This document shows positions 18,001-26,830 of a stretch of DNA of 64,000 bases, one piece after another. Each line of letters starts with the position of its first letter. Within the stretch, counting starts at the first letter, position 1. This DNA is from Listeria weihenstephanensis. Lineage in GTDB: Bacteria > Bacillota > Bacilli > Lactobacillales > Listeriaceae. The notes under the pieces are model-generated. The model ran no database searches. It saw only the letters and a list, made by a program, of their open reading frames with translations, and was not told the origin of the DNA. The position numbers and the translations under genes are program-made. The stretch is taken from positions 880,036 to 944,035 of the forward strand of contig NZ_CP011102.1 of the NCBI RefSeq assembly GCF_003534205.1, read 5' to 3'.

Positions 18001-19009
18001 TATTTTGTTGATCCGTGGATTCTTCTGGTTGAGATGGGCGAACCGCTTCACTAATCGTGTCGCTGTTTTCTGTTGGTTGTTCTGGAGTTGGCGTTTCTTT
18101 TTCAGGCTCTACCATCGATTCAGAACCCCAAGTTTTATTTTCAAATTGAGGTGCTTCCGGCTCTTCTGGCGGTGTTGGTTCTACGGGTGGAATCGTGTAG
18201 CTTGGCCCTTCATCAGGCGTGTAAGGCGTTGGTTCAAGGTCGTCTGTAGCAGGTGCTTCATTAAATGTACCAGTGCTCGCATATAAATCATCGTAGAAAA
18301 CTGCCATTGCAACGAGGATTTGTGGATAAATCCAGATCGCTAGACCGAACAGTACAGCTGCCATTAAAAAGTAGCCGAGAACAAATATCATCGCGAATAC
18401 AGGACTCATATCAGGCATGCTAGAATAATACTCATAGGAATAAGAAGAAGTACTATAGTCGAACATTGCTGTTGAAGCCATTGCTACGATTCCAAGTACC
18501 ATCATAACGATAACGGGGATAAAAAAGACCCAAGCATAAGACAAGATAAGGCCGAACAAGCGCCCCTTGTGACCATTCATGCGGTGACGACTCTCTGTAA
18601 TCGCATCAAGCGGTGAAATATTCGGATCATCACGTAAAATCATGAATGTTTGTGAATAAGAGAATGATTTAATAATACCAGGAATAAGGAATAGTAAGCT
18701 CCATAAAAAGGTGAAAATAAAAACTAGTACCGCAGCAAGTAAGTTACGGCCAAACGTTTTAAAACCACTAAATAAATAACCGATGTCTGGCTTTTCTTGG
18801 CGGCTAATCGCAAGGAAGAACCACATGGCTCCGATCATAAACGGTCCCGCAAATATATAATACGCGATCGTTCCGAGTACAGGAATAAAATTGATCATCG
18901 ATACAGCTCCAAGAATCACATAGGCAAGCGCCATACCCCCGATTGCTAACCCCCAGTTTCCCTTTAAGGCTTGTTTTGTCATCTTTCTAACTTCTGAAAT
19001 GCTCATCAT
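17984..19009 (-). CDS. DUF975 membrane protein with acidic Pro-rich tail
   Basis: 341 residues. The first 240 form a six-helix DUF975 domain (SEVRKMTKQALKGNWG start, FLIPGIIKSFSYSQ, ITESRHRMNGHKG). The last 100 residues are a disordered tail rich in Pro, Glu and Thr with PEEPE-type runs, and probably lie on one side of the membrane. GAAGGGAG precedes the start. DUF975 proteins have no established function. Co-transcribed with the acetyltransferase. Confidence 0.8.
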   Translation of the reverse strand: MMSISEVRKMTKQALKGNWGLAIGGMALAYVILGAVSMINFIPVLGTIAYYIFAGPFMIGAMWFFLAISRQEKPDIGYLFSGFKTFGRNLLAAVLVFIFTFLWSLLFLIPGIIKSFSYSQTFMILRDDPNISPLDAITESRHRMNGHKGRLFGLILSYAWVFFIPVIVMMVLGIVAMASTAMFDYSTSSYSYEYYSSMPDMSPVFAMIFVLGYFLMAAVLFGLAIWIYPQILVAMAVFYDDLYASTGTFNEAPATDDLEPTPYTPDEGPSYTIPPVEPTPPEEPEAPQFENKTWGSESMVEPEKETPTPEQPTENSDTISEAVRPSQPEESTDQQNNDEQK

Positions 19010-19170
19010 AAAAATTTAAACTCCCTTCTAAAAATAGATATATACTTAAAAATACCATACAATACGTCATAATGATACCCAAAACCAAGAATTCAATGAA
19101 AATGATTGACTTTTCAAGTAAAGGGGAATAAGGTATAAGGTAATAAAAAGCATGAATGTTAGGAGTGAAA

Positions 19171-19365
19171 ATGATGATCAATGAAAAACAAGATTTAGAA
19201 GAACGCTTGGTTGAATTGCGTCGCCAACATCAAGAGTTGCTTGGTGAGACAGATCAATTCAATGATGCCAACTTGGTGAACGGCACGATTTCTGCTACCG
19301 AACTTAGAATGAGTGCGCTAAATAAAGAAATAAAATCAGTCGAAAAGAAGTTAAATAAACTATAA
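19171..19365 (+). CDS. Small coiled-coil protein, unknown function
   Basis: About 65 residues, strongly helical and charged (EKQDLEERLVELRRQHQ and LNKEIKSVEKKLNKL). The pattern fits an antiparallel coiled coil; the SQELD-type motif of Spo0E proteins is missing. The ATG at 19171 has TTAGGAG upstream, better placed than the ATG at 19156. Divergent from the DUF975 gene. Confidence 0.6.
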   Translation: MMINEKQDLEERLVELRRQHQELLGETDQFNDANLVNGTISATELRMSALNKEIKSVEKKLNKL

Positions 19366-19367
19366 AC

Positions 19368-19398
19368 GGCTTTATATATGCCAAAGCCAGCCTTTTTT
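19368..19398 (+). terminator. Terminator after the small coiled-coil gene
   Basis: GGCTTT (19368-19373) pairs with AAAGCC (19383-19388), followed a few bases later by TTTTTT. Confidence 0.55.
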
Positions 19399-19459
19399 GC
19401 GAGACTGTCGGTATTACGTCGCAGTTTCGTGAAAGGTATTACATATGAGGTGATTTAAG

Positions 19460-20188
19460 ATGGATGAAATTTTTGCGATTGGCGATGTGCACGGGGAAAT
19501 GGATCTTATGGAAGAGTTGCTAAAGAAATGGGACCCTGAGAAGCAGCAACTTTTGGTGATTGGTGATTTGATTGATAGAGGACCTGATCCGCGGGCTGTG
19601 ATTCGTAAAGCGATGGCATTAGAGAAACAATATCAGGCGATTTTTTTACGCGGGAATCATGAAAATATGCTATTAGATTGGCTTCGAGATCCTTGTGAAA
19701 AGATGATGTATTACATTAGTCAAGGTGGAATGGAGACGATTGAGAGCCTTATTACAAATAAAACCTCGGCAAAAATGACGCCAGATGAGTTGGTACGACG
19801 TGTGGAGATAGAGGCGGCAGCTGAACTCGCATTTATTCGTGAACGGCCTTATTACCATGAATGGCACCATTTTGTTTTTGTGCATGCGGGTGTTGATTTG
19901 ACGCTGTCAGACTGGAAAAAGACGAAGCCACATGATATGGTCTGGATTCGCGAGCCGTTTCAAGAAGGGGTGAACAACACGGGTAAGACGTTTATTATCG
20001 GGCATACTCCGACATCAAGCTTGAATGCGGATGGATCAAGTGCTATTTGGTATTCGCCAGATCGTTCGATAGTTGATATTGACGGTGGCGCTGTATTTGG
20101 CGGAGAATTACATGGTGTTGTTGTAACGGAATCAGGAATCGAAAAAACGTATAGTATACCAGCAAATCAAAGAAGTTTAGATGTCTGA
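19460..20188 (+). CDS. Calcineurin-like metallophosphoesterase (PrpE/ApaH-like)
   Basis: A 242-residue two-metal phosphoesterase. All signature motifs are present: GDVHG near residue 8, GDLIDRGPD, GNHE, VHAGV and GHTP. These are shared by bis(5'-nucleosyl)-tetraphosphatases and PPP-type protein phosphatases, so the substrate may be a phosphoprotein or a dinucleotide polyphosphate. ATG follows GAGGTG. Its 3' end is one arm of a 22-bp perfect inverted repeat shared with the convergent small gene. Confidence 0.87.
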   Translation: MDEIFAIGDVHGEMDLMEELLKKWDPEKQQLLVIGDLIDRGPDPRAVIRKAMALEKQYQAIFLRGNHENMLLDWLRDPCEKMMYYISQGGMETIESLITNKTSAKMTPDELVRRVEIEAAAELAFIRERPYYHEWHHFVFVHAGVDLTLSDWKKTKPHDMVWIREPFQEGVNNTGKTFIIGHTPTSSLNADGSSAIWYSPDRSIVDIDGGAVFGGELHGVVVTESGIEKTYSIPANQRSLDV

Positions 20189-20211
20189 TCATCTAAACTT
20201 CTTTGATTTGC
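20162..20211. repeat. 22-bp perfect inverted repeat at convergent gene ends
   Basis: 20162-20183 and 20190-20211 are exact complements (arm begins GCAAATCAAAGAAG) across a 6-base loop holding the stop codon of the phosphoesterase and overlapping that of the small gene. It has no T-run, so it would be an unusual terminator. Confidence 0.8.
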
Positions 20212-20368
20212 GTGGATGTTTTATAGTTGCTTCACGACGGCGCGCTCGCTTACTTCTTTTCTTCGTTGTTCTTCGCTTGCCGCCCGATTTTTTTCTATCA
20301 AATAAGCTCATAATAGCTTCGCCAATGACATCGAATACAAGATAAAGTAGACCGTCAAGCAGTAACAT
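20189..20368 (-). CDS. Small basic protein with hydrophobic N-terminus (59 aa)
   Basis: An ATG three bases after the luciferase-like gene's stop opens 59 codons. The first 23 residues are hydrophobic with some acidic residues (MLLLDGLLYLVFDVIGEAIM); the rest is very basic, with runs such as GGKRRTTKKRSKRARRRE. A ribosome-binding site is weak, so translation probably depends on the upstream gene; a second ATG would leave about 40 residues. The tail could bind nucleic acid or lipid head groups. Not recognised; the strong compositional pattern is the main support for a real gene. Confidence 0.5.
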   Translation of the reverse strand: MLLLDGLLYLVFDVIGEAIMSLFDRKKSGGKRRTTKKRSKRARRREATIKHPRKSKKFR

Positions 20369-20371
20369 TAA

Positions 20372-21373
20372 TTAAAACCAAACATCGGCTAGCGCTTGAT
20401 AGCTTTTTTGTCGTAGAAGAGGGTCATAAATGTTAGATGCAACGATAAGCTCATCTGGTGCGTTTACATCCATAAATTCCTTCAAATCAGCGGTTACTTT
20501 TTGCTGATCGCCGATAAAAGAGTATTTCATTTGGTGTTTAAGTGCATTTTTCTCGTAGTCAGACCAGATATCATCCATATTCGTCACTGGTTTTGGAAGT
20601 GGCGTTGGCGCACCTCGTGTTAAGTTCAAGAATGAGAGGTAGCCAGAAGTTGCGAGTAAATTGGCTTCTTCGTCCGTGTCTGCAATAATTGTGTTGACGG
20701 TAGCCATCGCGTAAGGCTCTGCTAACACATCTGACGGCTCAAAACGGCTGCGGTAAAGTTCTAGTGCATTTCCGAGTTCATCTGGCGCAAAATGGCTTGC
20801 AAAAGCGAATGGAAGGCCTAGTTTAGCCGCAAGTTTGGCGCTGTATGTGCTGGAACCAAGCAAATATAGCGGGACATGAAGGCCGCGACCAGGAATTGCG
20901 ATGATACCATTATTACCACCGTCTGAAAAATACTTGCTCAGCTCAACAACAGAATTAGGAAAAGCCTCAACGGTTTCATGTAAATCACGACGCAGCGCAC
21001 GAGCTGTTTTGAAATCAGTACCAGGTGCGCGTCCGAGTCCAAGATCAATACGATTTGGATACATTGTTTCAAGCGTTCCAAACTGCTCAGCGATGATGAG
21101 TGGAGAATGATTCGGCAACATCACACCACCAGAACCAACGCGAATCGTCTTCGTGTGTCCAGCGAGATATCCGATTAAGACCGCTGTCGCAGAACTTGCA
21201 ACACCAGCGATGCCATGATGTTCAGCTACCCAATAGCGGTGAAAACCAGTTTTCTCAGCAAACTGAATTAAATTCTTACTATTTTCAAAAGCATCGGCTT
21301 CATTAAAACCTTCACGAATCGTTGCTAGGTCTAGAATTGATAGTGGAACTTGTCCAAATTTATTTTTTGTCAT
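20372..21373 (-). CDS. LLM class flavin-dependent oxidoreductase
   Basis: 333-residue luciferase-like monooxygenase, single-component type. Family marks include [45 protein letters not shown] and [10 protein letters not shown]. These enzymes use reduced FMN and O2; the substrate is unknown. The gene has its own sigma-A promoter whose -35 overlaps the T-run of an upstream terminator. Confidence 0.88.
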   Translation of the reverse strand: MTKNKFGQVPLSILDLATIREGFNEADAFENSKNLIQFAEKTGFHRYWVAEHHGIAGVASSATAVLIGYLAGHTKTIRVGSGGVMLPNHSPLIIAEQFGTLETMYPNRIDLGLGRAPGTDFKTARALRRDLHETVEAFPNSVVELSKYFSDGGNNGIIAIPGRGLHVPLYLLGSSTYSAKLAAKLGLPFAFASHFAPDELGNALELYRSRFEPSDVLAEPYAMATVNTIIADTDEEANLLATSGYLSFLNLTRGAPTPLPKPVTNMDDIWSDYEKNALKHQMKYSFIGDQQKVTADLKEFMDVNAPDELIVASNIYDPLLRQKSYQALADVWF

Positions 21374-21399
21374 AAAATCACTGCCCTTCTTTGACTAAT

Positions 21400-21428
21400 A
21401 GTATAAGCGTCTTCGTAAACATAGTCAA
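21400..21428 (-). promoter_or_regulatory. Sigma-A promoter of the luciferase-like gene
   Basis: On the minus strand TTGACT (21423-21428), exact 17-base spacer, TATACT (21400-21405), about 27 bases before the ATG. Confidence 0.75.
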
Positions 21429-21456
21429 AAAAAAGGGTCTGGGGGCATAACCCAGA
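21427..21456 (-). terminator. Minus-strand terminator ending the structured stretch
   Basis: On the minus strand TCTGGG and CCCAGA (arms 21451-21456 and 21438-21443) form a 6-bp stem, then ACCC and eight T residues (21427-21434). Confidence 0.75.
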
Positions 21457-21800
21457 TAAATCGGCGAAAAGCGCTCGCATTGTTGGGGCTGTACGAAACA
21501 GAGTGAGTTACAGCCCCAATATGCCTATGAGCGAGCATCGCGAATAGGCGTTCCTGTAGGAGACTTAGAACAAGGATGCGTTACATCTTTGCGGTTCTTC
21601 TACGCTGCGCTTCGCATAACTTCTTACATGGTCGAGGAAACTACCCTCTCCCTGTTTTCAGTCATCATGTACAGTCGTACACGCAGCTCTCCGGCTTCCA
21701 CCAAACTCTCTGAATACAAACGCTTTCGCTCGATTTGTATAAAGCAGAATCTTTCGTCCTACCCGAAATGGGGCGATTTTGCTTTATTTTGAGTTTGATC
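21435..21800 (-). ncRNA. Structured non-coding stretch, candidate RNA or long 3' UTR
   Basis: No gene fits here. The stretch between the LCP gene's stop and a minus-strand terminator contains several hairpins: an 11-bp stem with arms at 21483-21493 and 21509-21519 (arm TTGGGGCTGTA), GCCTAT/ATAGGC at 21523-21528 and 21544-21549, and TGTAC/GTACA at 21668-21681. It could be a processed 3' UTR, an independent RNA, or a dispersed intergenic repeat. No promoter of its own was identified. Confidence 0.4.
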
Positions 21801-21816
21801 TCAGTTTCATAAGCTA

Positions 21817-22752
21817 TCAGTCTTTCAAGAAATCTTGTAATGCTTTGGCGTTTGCCGCGACATCAATATCTAGAACAGAACCATGCGAGTTACGGACATT
21901 CGTATACGTTCCATCAACAGGAAGACGGAAATCTTGCATATCCTTCGCATTCCCTAAAATAAAGTCTTTCCCAATAGAAATCATCATGCCAGTAGAAAGG
22001 TTTGTATTTGTGTAGCCTTCCATTGTACCAATCAGACTTGGCAACTTCGTAACAGTCCCAATACTTTGAGCCTTATCTTTCAAGGCGCTAATGACTTGCT
22101 GTTGACGACGAACCCGGCCAAAATCACTTTCAGCATCATGACGGAAACGCGCATATTGCAGTAACGTCTCACCATCCATCGTTTGTTTACCAGCTTTGAT
22201 ATTTGCATCGATGTTTTTTGACATATCTTTCTCTGCGTCAATTTCAATACCATTGGGCGCAAGTGTATCGACAATCTTCGGAAATCCTTCAAAATTCGCA
22301 ACAACATAATACTCAATATTTATGCCAAAATTCTCTTTGATTGTCTGGCGAACTAACTCTGGACCACCGAATGAATAAGCGGCATTGATCTTATTCAAGC
22401 CATGCCCTGGAATATCGACATATGTATCTCGCATAATCGAGACCAATTTCGGACTTTTTGACTTTGTGTCATAGTGTGCGATAAGCAAAGAATCGGAGCG
22501 ACCTTGGTCTTTACCGCGCGAGTCACTCCCTATCAAAAGTACATTGAGATCATTCACGTCTTCTGCTTTTTGACCATTGAATTCAAAATCTTTCATGTTA
22601 TTATCTGCTTCAGCCGCGTTCAAGCTCGATTTATATTGATAAAAACCGAATCCTGCAATCGCTAATATGATGACTAGAATAACTGTGAAAATAGTTCTGC
22701 CTTTTCGCATTTTTTTCTTAGTTGGTTGATTACGATCCTGGCGTGTTGCCAT
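21817..22752 (-). CDS. LytR-CpsA-Psr (LCP) family wall-polymer ligase
   Basis: Transfers teichoic acid or related glycopolymer from its lipid carrier to peptidoglycan on the outer face of the membrane. About 311 residues: a Lys/Arg-rich cytoplasmic start, one membrane helix (about 20-42), then the LCP domain. Conserved pyrophosphate and metal contacts are visible in LLIGSDSRG, GRSDSLLIAHYD, SIMRDTYVDIPG, LNKINAAYSFGG and LLQYARFRHD. The ATG at 22752 has GAGGTG upstream; the GTG at 22761 overlaps that site. Confidence 0.9.
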   Translation of the reverse strand: MATRQDRNQPTKKKMRKGRTIFTVILVIILAIAGFGFYQYKSSLNAAEADNNMKDFEFNGQKAEDVNDLNVLLIGSDSRGKDQGRSDSLLIAHYDTKSKSPKLVSIMRDTYVDIPGHGLNKINAAYSFGGPELVRQTIKENFGINIEYYVVANFEGFPKIVDTLAPNGIEIDAEKDMSKNIDANIKAGKQTMDGETLLQYARFRHDAESDFGRVRRQQQVISALKDKAQSIGTVTKLPSLIGTMEGYTNTNLSTGMMISIGKDFILGNAKDMQDFRLPVDGTYTNVRNSHGSVLDIDVAANAKALQDFLKD

Positions 22753-22842
22753 ATCCTTCACCTCATTTGATAGATTGAAACTAACAGCAAAACACTCCTA
22801 CAACTACTATAGCAAAGCAATGTTACATGAATGTGGCGAAAA

Positions 22843-23406
22843 TCAATAGTATGGTGCCATAAACAAGTAAACGATGACGCCTGTTAAACTGACATACAAC
22901 CAGATTGGCATAGTCCAACGAACGATTTTTTTATGCTTGCTGATTTGATTTGTCCAACCCCACACGAGTGAAAATAGCGCTAGAGGAACGACGATTGCAG
23001 CAAGGAAACTATGTGTGATTAGAATAAAGAAGTAGATAGGACGAACGATTCCTTCACCACCAAAAGTAGATGTTTCAGCAGACATGTAATGGAATGTCAA
23101 ATAGCCGACTAAGAAGAATAACGTGGATGTAAAAGCAGCTAAAATGAATCCTTTATGCATCTTGATATTCTTTTTCACAATAATGGCCCAGAGCGCAATC
23201 AATAGAAATACAAAGGTAAAACTATTAAAAATCGCATTTAATCGTGGGAAAATAGTTAAATCATAGTGTACTTTTCCTTGGTAACCGATAGGCGAGAAGA
23301 ACAGTAGTAAAATGACCACTACCGCTACGAATGATAAAATCATGATGGGCCAGAAATAATTTTTTTCAGATGTCGGTTTGTTGAGCGCATCTTTTTTTTG
23401 TGTCAT
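22843..23406 (-). CDS. DUF420 (YozB-like) membrane protein
   Basis: 187 residues with about five membrane helices and conserved histidines (LTFHYMSAE, ITHSFLAAIVVPLA, MHKGFIL), the hallmark of DUF420. Relatives sit near haem-copper oxidase assembly genes in bacilli, but no such gene is adjacent here. The ATG at 23406 follows GGGGG; the frame continues upstream past the -10 box (23441-23446) and those codons are unlikely to be translated. Confidence 0.82.
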   Translation of the reverse strand: MTQKKDALNKPTSEKNYFWPIMILSFVAVVVILLLFFSPIGYQGKVHYDLTIFPRLNAIFNSFTFVFLLIALWAIIVKKNIKMHKGFILAAFTSTLFFLVGYLTFHYMSAETSTFGGEGIVRPIYFFILITHSFLAAIVVPLALFSLVWGWTNQISKHKKIVRWTMPIWLYVSLTGVIVYLFMAPYY

Positions 23407-23440
23407 AAATTTAAATCCCCCTAAAATAAGTGTCTTATAT

Positions 23441-23446
23441 ATTATA
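23441..23446 (-). promoter_or_regulatory. -10 box of the DUF420 gene
   Basis: TATAAT preceded by TGT on the minus strand, about 35 bases before the ATG. Confidence 0.5.
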
Positions 23447-23566
23447 ACATGAGAAGTATGTGAATTGGTGCGAAATGAATAATTACTCAAAAATAAGCCG
23501 GAGAATGCCAACTCGTATTTCCGAGTAGACTTGCTCCGACTTTACTTGAGTAGACTGGCTTTAAAA

Positions 23567-24382
23567 TTATCTGTTTTCTGCGTTATTGTAAGCACCGTGC
23601 CATACTGGACCGATGAATTGATTTAGTGCGAAGCCACCTTTGATTGCAGCTGTAACAAAATCTTTCGCTTTATGCACGGATTCTTCGACGCTTAAGCCTT
23701 TTGCAAGTCCAGCTGTGATCGCTGCTGCAAAAGTACAGCCTGCGCCGTGATTGAAGTTGGTATCGATTTTGGGTGTTTCAAGAACGGTGAATGTTGTTCC
23801 ATCGTATAATAGATCGATCGCTTTATCACTTTTTAGTGCTTTTCCGCCTTTGATAACGACATACTTCACGCCGAGTGCCACGATTTTTTCGGCAGCTGCT
23901 TTCATGTCGTCAAGCGTCGAAAGTTTACCGAGACCAGACAGTTGGCCAGCTTCGAAAAGGTTCGGCGTTGTGATTAGCGCGCGAGGTAGTAAAAGGTCGC
24001 GAATTGCTTCAGCATTTTCAGGTTGGATCAGCTCATCTTCGCCTTTACAAACCATCACGGGATCGATCACGACGTTTTGTAATTTATACTCATCGATGGC
24101 GTCGCGTGTTGCTTCAATGATCTCAACCGAGCCTAGCATACCAGTTTTCATTGCGTCAACCGGACCACCAGACAAAATTGTTTTTAATTGGGCGCGCAAA
24201 AGATCAGCGTCAAGTGGTGTCACCCCGTGGCTCCAGTTGTTATCAGGGTCCATGGTTACGATGGTTGTAATCGCCGAAAATCCGAATGTACCGTATTCTT
24301 CAAATGTTTTTAAATCAGCTTGGAGTCCAGCGCCGCCACTTGAATCGGAGCCTGCAATGGTTAATGTTTTTTTGATAGTCAT
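23567..24382 (-). CDS. pdxK: Pyridoxine/pyridoxal kinase (ThiD-like PdxK)
   Basis: ATP-dependent ribokinase-fold kinase of 271 residues in vitamin B6 salvage. AGSDSSGGAGLQADLKTF opens the protein; VVIDPVMVCKG and the C-terminal NHGAGCTFAAA (anion hole with catalytic Asp region) are clear. TMDPDNNW and DAMKTGML match B. subtilis PdxK, a ThiD-like enzyme that acts on pyridoxine, better than the thiamin kinase ThiD; the choice is from remembered sequence. It follows a HAD phosphatase gene by 21 bases, so the two form an operon. The window also holds pdxST. Confidence 0.83.
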   Translation of the reverse strand: MTIKKTLTIAGSDSSGGAGLQADLKTFEEYGTFGFSAITTIVTMDPDNNWSHGVTPLDADLLRAQLKTILSGGPVDAMKTGMLGSVEIIEATRDAIDEYKLQNVVIDPVMVCKGEDELIQPENAEAIRDLLLPRALITTPNLFEAGQLSGLGKLSTLDDMKAAAEKIVALGVKYVVIKGGKALKSDKAIDLLYDGTTFTVLETPKIDTNFNHGAGCTFAAAITAGLAKGLSVEESVHKAKDFVTAAIKGGFALNQFIGPVWHGAYNNAENR

Positions 24383-24403
24383 ACTAATTTCCTCCCAGTA
24401 AAA

Positions 24404-25270
24404 TTAATGATTTGATTCAAGCATCTTGTGGATCGCAGTTGCAACGCCATGCTCGTCATTGGAATCTGTTTCATATTTCGCTAGCTTTTTAACAGCGGGT
24501 TCTGCATTGCCCATTGCAACGCTATATCCAGCCATTTTTAGCATCGAGACATCATTGAAGTTATCACCAATCGCAAAGGTTTCATCCATCGTCACGCCCA
24601 TTTGTTCCACATAATATTGTAAAGAAAGACCTTTTTGAGCATCGATATGCGTTATTTCGATATTATCAGAAAAAGAAGAGCTGACCGCTAAGTTTCCCTC
24701 TGCTTCAAGCGTATCTTTCGCCTTTTTGAGCACGACTTGATCCGAAGAAAAAGCGATGAACTTCAAAATCGTAATTTCGTCATTTTGGAAAAGACGTTCT
24801 GGGTCATCGATTACGTGAACATCTTTACTTTCAAAGCGTTCCTCGACGTAGCGGTGAACCTCTTCTTTGCTTAATTCAGGATGAACCTTGTGTTGAATTT
24901 CCTTCATTAGTTCAATACCTTTATCTTTATTCGGTGAAATTGGACCAATATCGGTGAAAAACTCACAGTACATACCCAAATCTTTCAAAACTTGGTACGT
25001 CTTTCGCGCAGATGGTTTGTCAATTGGGATTTGTTTAAGAATTTTGCCATGTTCGTCGCGGATTTCAGCGCCGTTCATGCAGATTGCTGGTGCATAAAGA
25101 TTAGCATGGTTGATGAGTTGCGTCGCGTCATCGTACATCCGACCAGTACATAGGACAAAGTGAATCCCTTTCGCCCGAGCCAGTTCAATCGCTTTTACCC
25201 CGTCTTCGTCCACTTGGATTTTTGAGTTAAGCAAGGTGCCGTCCATATCTGAAGCAATTACTTTTATCAT
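24404..25270 (-). CDS. Cof-type HAD-IIB phosphatase
   Basis: 288-residue haloacid dehalogenase phosphatase with the C2b cap. Motif I is DMDGTLLNS (nucleophile Asp near residue 8), then CTGRMYDDA, a lysine in the FSDNIEITHIDAQKG region and motif IV GDNFNDVSMLK. Such enzymes remove phosphate from sugar phosphates, FMN or pyridoxal phosphate. Its operon with pdxK makes a B6-vitamer phosphatase role attractive, but that is inference. Confidence 0.88.
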   Translation of the reverse strand: MIKVIASDMDGTLLNSKIQVDEDGVKAIELARAKGIHFVLCTGRMYDDATQLINHANLYAPAICMNGAEIRDEHGKILKQIPIDKPSARKTYQVLKDLGMYCEFFTDIGPISPNKDKGIELMKEIQHKVHPELSKEEVHRYVEERFESKDVHVIDDPERLFQNDEITILKFIAFSSDQVVLKKAKDTLEAEGNLAVSSSFSDNIEITHIDAQKGLSLQYYVEQMGVTMDETFAIGDNFNDVSMLKMAGYSVAMGNAEPAVKKLAKYETDSNDEHGVATAIHKMLESNH

Positions 25271-25461
25271 AGATTATAATCCTCCCATTTTCGTTCCTAC
25301 ACCACTAGGATATCATTTTTCGAGCAAAATTGCAGTAAGTAAAATTGGGAAATGGGTTAGGTAAGGCTCGAATTTAATAAAATTTTAATACCTAGTTAAT
25401 TGGTAAGATATATTTTTGCGGCATACTAAGCTTACTACACAGACAAAGGAGATAATAAATA

Positions 25462-25842
25462 ATGAATAAATACGGTATTTTGATTGTTCGGGTTTTGCTA
25501 GGGGGCATCATGTTCCTGCACGGATTGCAAAAATTCACAAATGGAATTGGCGGGACGGTCCAGTTTTTTGATAGCTTAGGGATTCCAAGCTTCATGGCGT
25601 ACGTGGTGGCATTGATTGAACTAGTTGGCGGATTGGCGCTTGTTTTTGGTGTATTGGTGCCATATGTTTCGGCACTATTTATCGGTGTGTTAGGCGTGGC
25701 CATCGTGACCGTGAAATTCTCGAGCGGATTCCTCGGTGGATATGAGCCAGAATTCGTATTATTGGTACTCGCAATCGTAACGTTGCTTACAGGATCGTTT
25801 AAAAAGGTATTTCAATGGATTCCTGCTACGACGGAGAAATAA
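25462..25842 (+). CDS. DoxX family membrane protein
   Basis: 126 residues, four membrane helices. RVLLGGIMFLHGLQKF and LIELVGGLALVFGVL are the DoxX pattern. Relatives take part in quinone- or thiol-linked oxidative-stress complexes, but no partner is adjacent, so function is open. AAAGGAG precedes the ATG, and a terminator follows. Confidence 0.83.
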   Translation: MNKYGILIVRVLLGGIMFLHGLQKFTNGIGGTVQFFDSLGIPSFMAYVVALIELVGGLALVFGVLVPYVSALFIGVLGVAIVTVKFSSGFLGGYEPEFVLLVLAIVTLLTGSFKKVFQWIPATTEK

Positions 25843-25852
25843 GAAGAAACTC

Positions 25853-25887
25853 GCTCAATTTGGAAGTAATTTCGAATTGGGCTTTTT
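25853..25887 (+). terminator. Terminator after doxX-like gene
   Basis: GCTCAATT (25853-25860) pairs with AATTGGGC (25875-25882, one G-T), then TTTTT. Confidence 0.75.
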
Positions 25888-25955
25888 AATGTGTGTTTTT
25901 AGTTGGAAAAACGGTATAATGGAAGGAGTAGCTAAAAAGGAAGGTGGCAAAAATC

Positions 25956-26531
25956 ATGATGACAGAACGTGAAAAGATGATTAGTGGCGAATTATACCGA
26001 GCGGGGGACGCGGAACTTGTAGCAGACCGAGAACGAGCGCGGCATTTATGTGCAGCGATAAACGGTGTTGTGAGTGATAAGGATGAACGCGAGAAACCCA
26101 TTCGTGAATTGTTAGGTATGGCGGGTAAAGACGTTTATATGGAGCCGAATGTGCGTTGTGATTACGGTTATAACATTGAAGTCGGCGATTATTTTTATGC
26201 GAATTTCGATTGCGTGTTCCTTGATTGCGCACCAATCAAGATCGGGAATAACTGCATGTTCGCACCAGGTGTACATGTGTATACAGCATATCATCCACTC
26301 GACGCGGACGAACGAAATAGTGGGCTTGAACTCGCTAAAGCCGTGACGATCGGCAATAACGTCTGGGTTGGCGGTCGCAGTGTCATTAATCCTGGAATTA
26401 ATATTGGTGATAATGCGGTCATTGGTTCAGGTTCGGTCGTAACCAAAGATGTACCAGCCAATGCCGTTGTAGCAGGAAATCCAGCGCGTGTTATTCGTCA
26501 ATTAGACAAACAGGAGGGCAACGCAAGATGA
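25956..26531 (+). CDS. maa: Maltose/galactoside O-acetyltransferase (LbH family)
   Basis: Acetyl-CoA-dependent sugar O-acetyltransferase, about 191 residues. The N-terminal Mac segment ([18 protein letters not shown]) precedes a left-handed parallel beta helix of hexapeptide repeats; the catalytic His lies in [14 protein letters not shown], and [16 protein letters not shown] with GNPARVIR completes the fold. The site AAGGAAGG fits the ATGs at 25956 or 25959; the GTG at 25944 is inside it. Its stop overlaps the next ORF by 4 bases. Confidence 0.87.
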   Translation: MMTEREKMISGELYRAGDAELVADRERARHLCAAINGVVSDKDEREKPIRELLGMAGKDVYMEPNVRCDYGYNIEVGDYFYANFDCVFLDCAPIKIGNNCMFAPGVHVYTAYHPLDADERNSGLELAKAVTIGNNVWVGGRSVINPGINIGDNAVIGSGSVVTKDVPANAVVAGNPARVIRQLDKQEGNAR

Positions 26532-26815
26532 CAGTGTCTGACCAAGCCCTTTTTGCAAAAATGGAACGAGAATTAAATCTGGCCAAAACAGCATCATCAG
26601 AACAAGCGAAACAATTACATTTGCACGGATTAGCAGTATTAATAGAAGTTATGCGCACTCAAGAAGTAGAAGTAAAACAAACAGCAAGTTTCAGCTCAAG
26701 CATGGAGTACCAAGCGATGACAGGCGAATTGCCAGTCGCCAAACCAGTGACGCTCGGTGCTGAAAAAGTAGAAATAGAAGATGGATCGAATGGCGATTCA
26801 TTGTTAGACTTTTAG
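26528..26815 (+). CDS. YwdI family (DUF5327) protein
   Basis: 95-residue soluble protein, N-terminal half helical, C-terminal half acidic and low-complexity. It resembles B. subtilis YwdI and, as there, sits next to a DUF423 (YwdK) gene. Function unknown. Its ATG overlaps the acetyltransferase stop (ATGA), so it depends on coupled translation. Confidence 0.7.
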   Translation: MTVSDQALFAKMERELNLAKTASSEQAKQLHLHGLAVLIEVMRTQEVEVKQTASFSSSMEYQAMTGELPVAKPVTLGAEKVEIEDGSNGDSLLDF

Positions 26816-26830
26816 GGGGTTTTTCAAGAA

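Noticed and set aside
21373-21460. Riboswitch or T-box controlling the luciferase-like gene
   Set aside because: A full sigma-A promoter (TTGACT-17-TATACT) lies between the terminator and the gene, so the gene does not depend on read-through of that hairpin.
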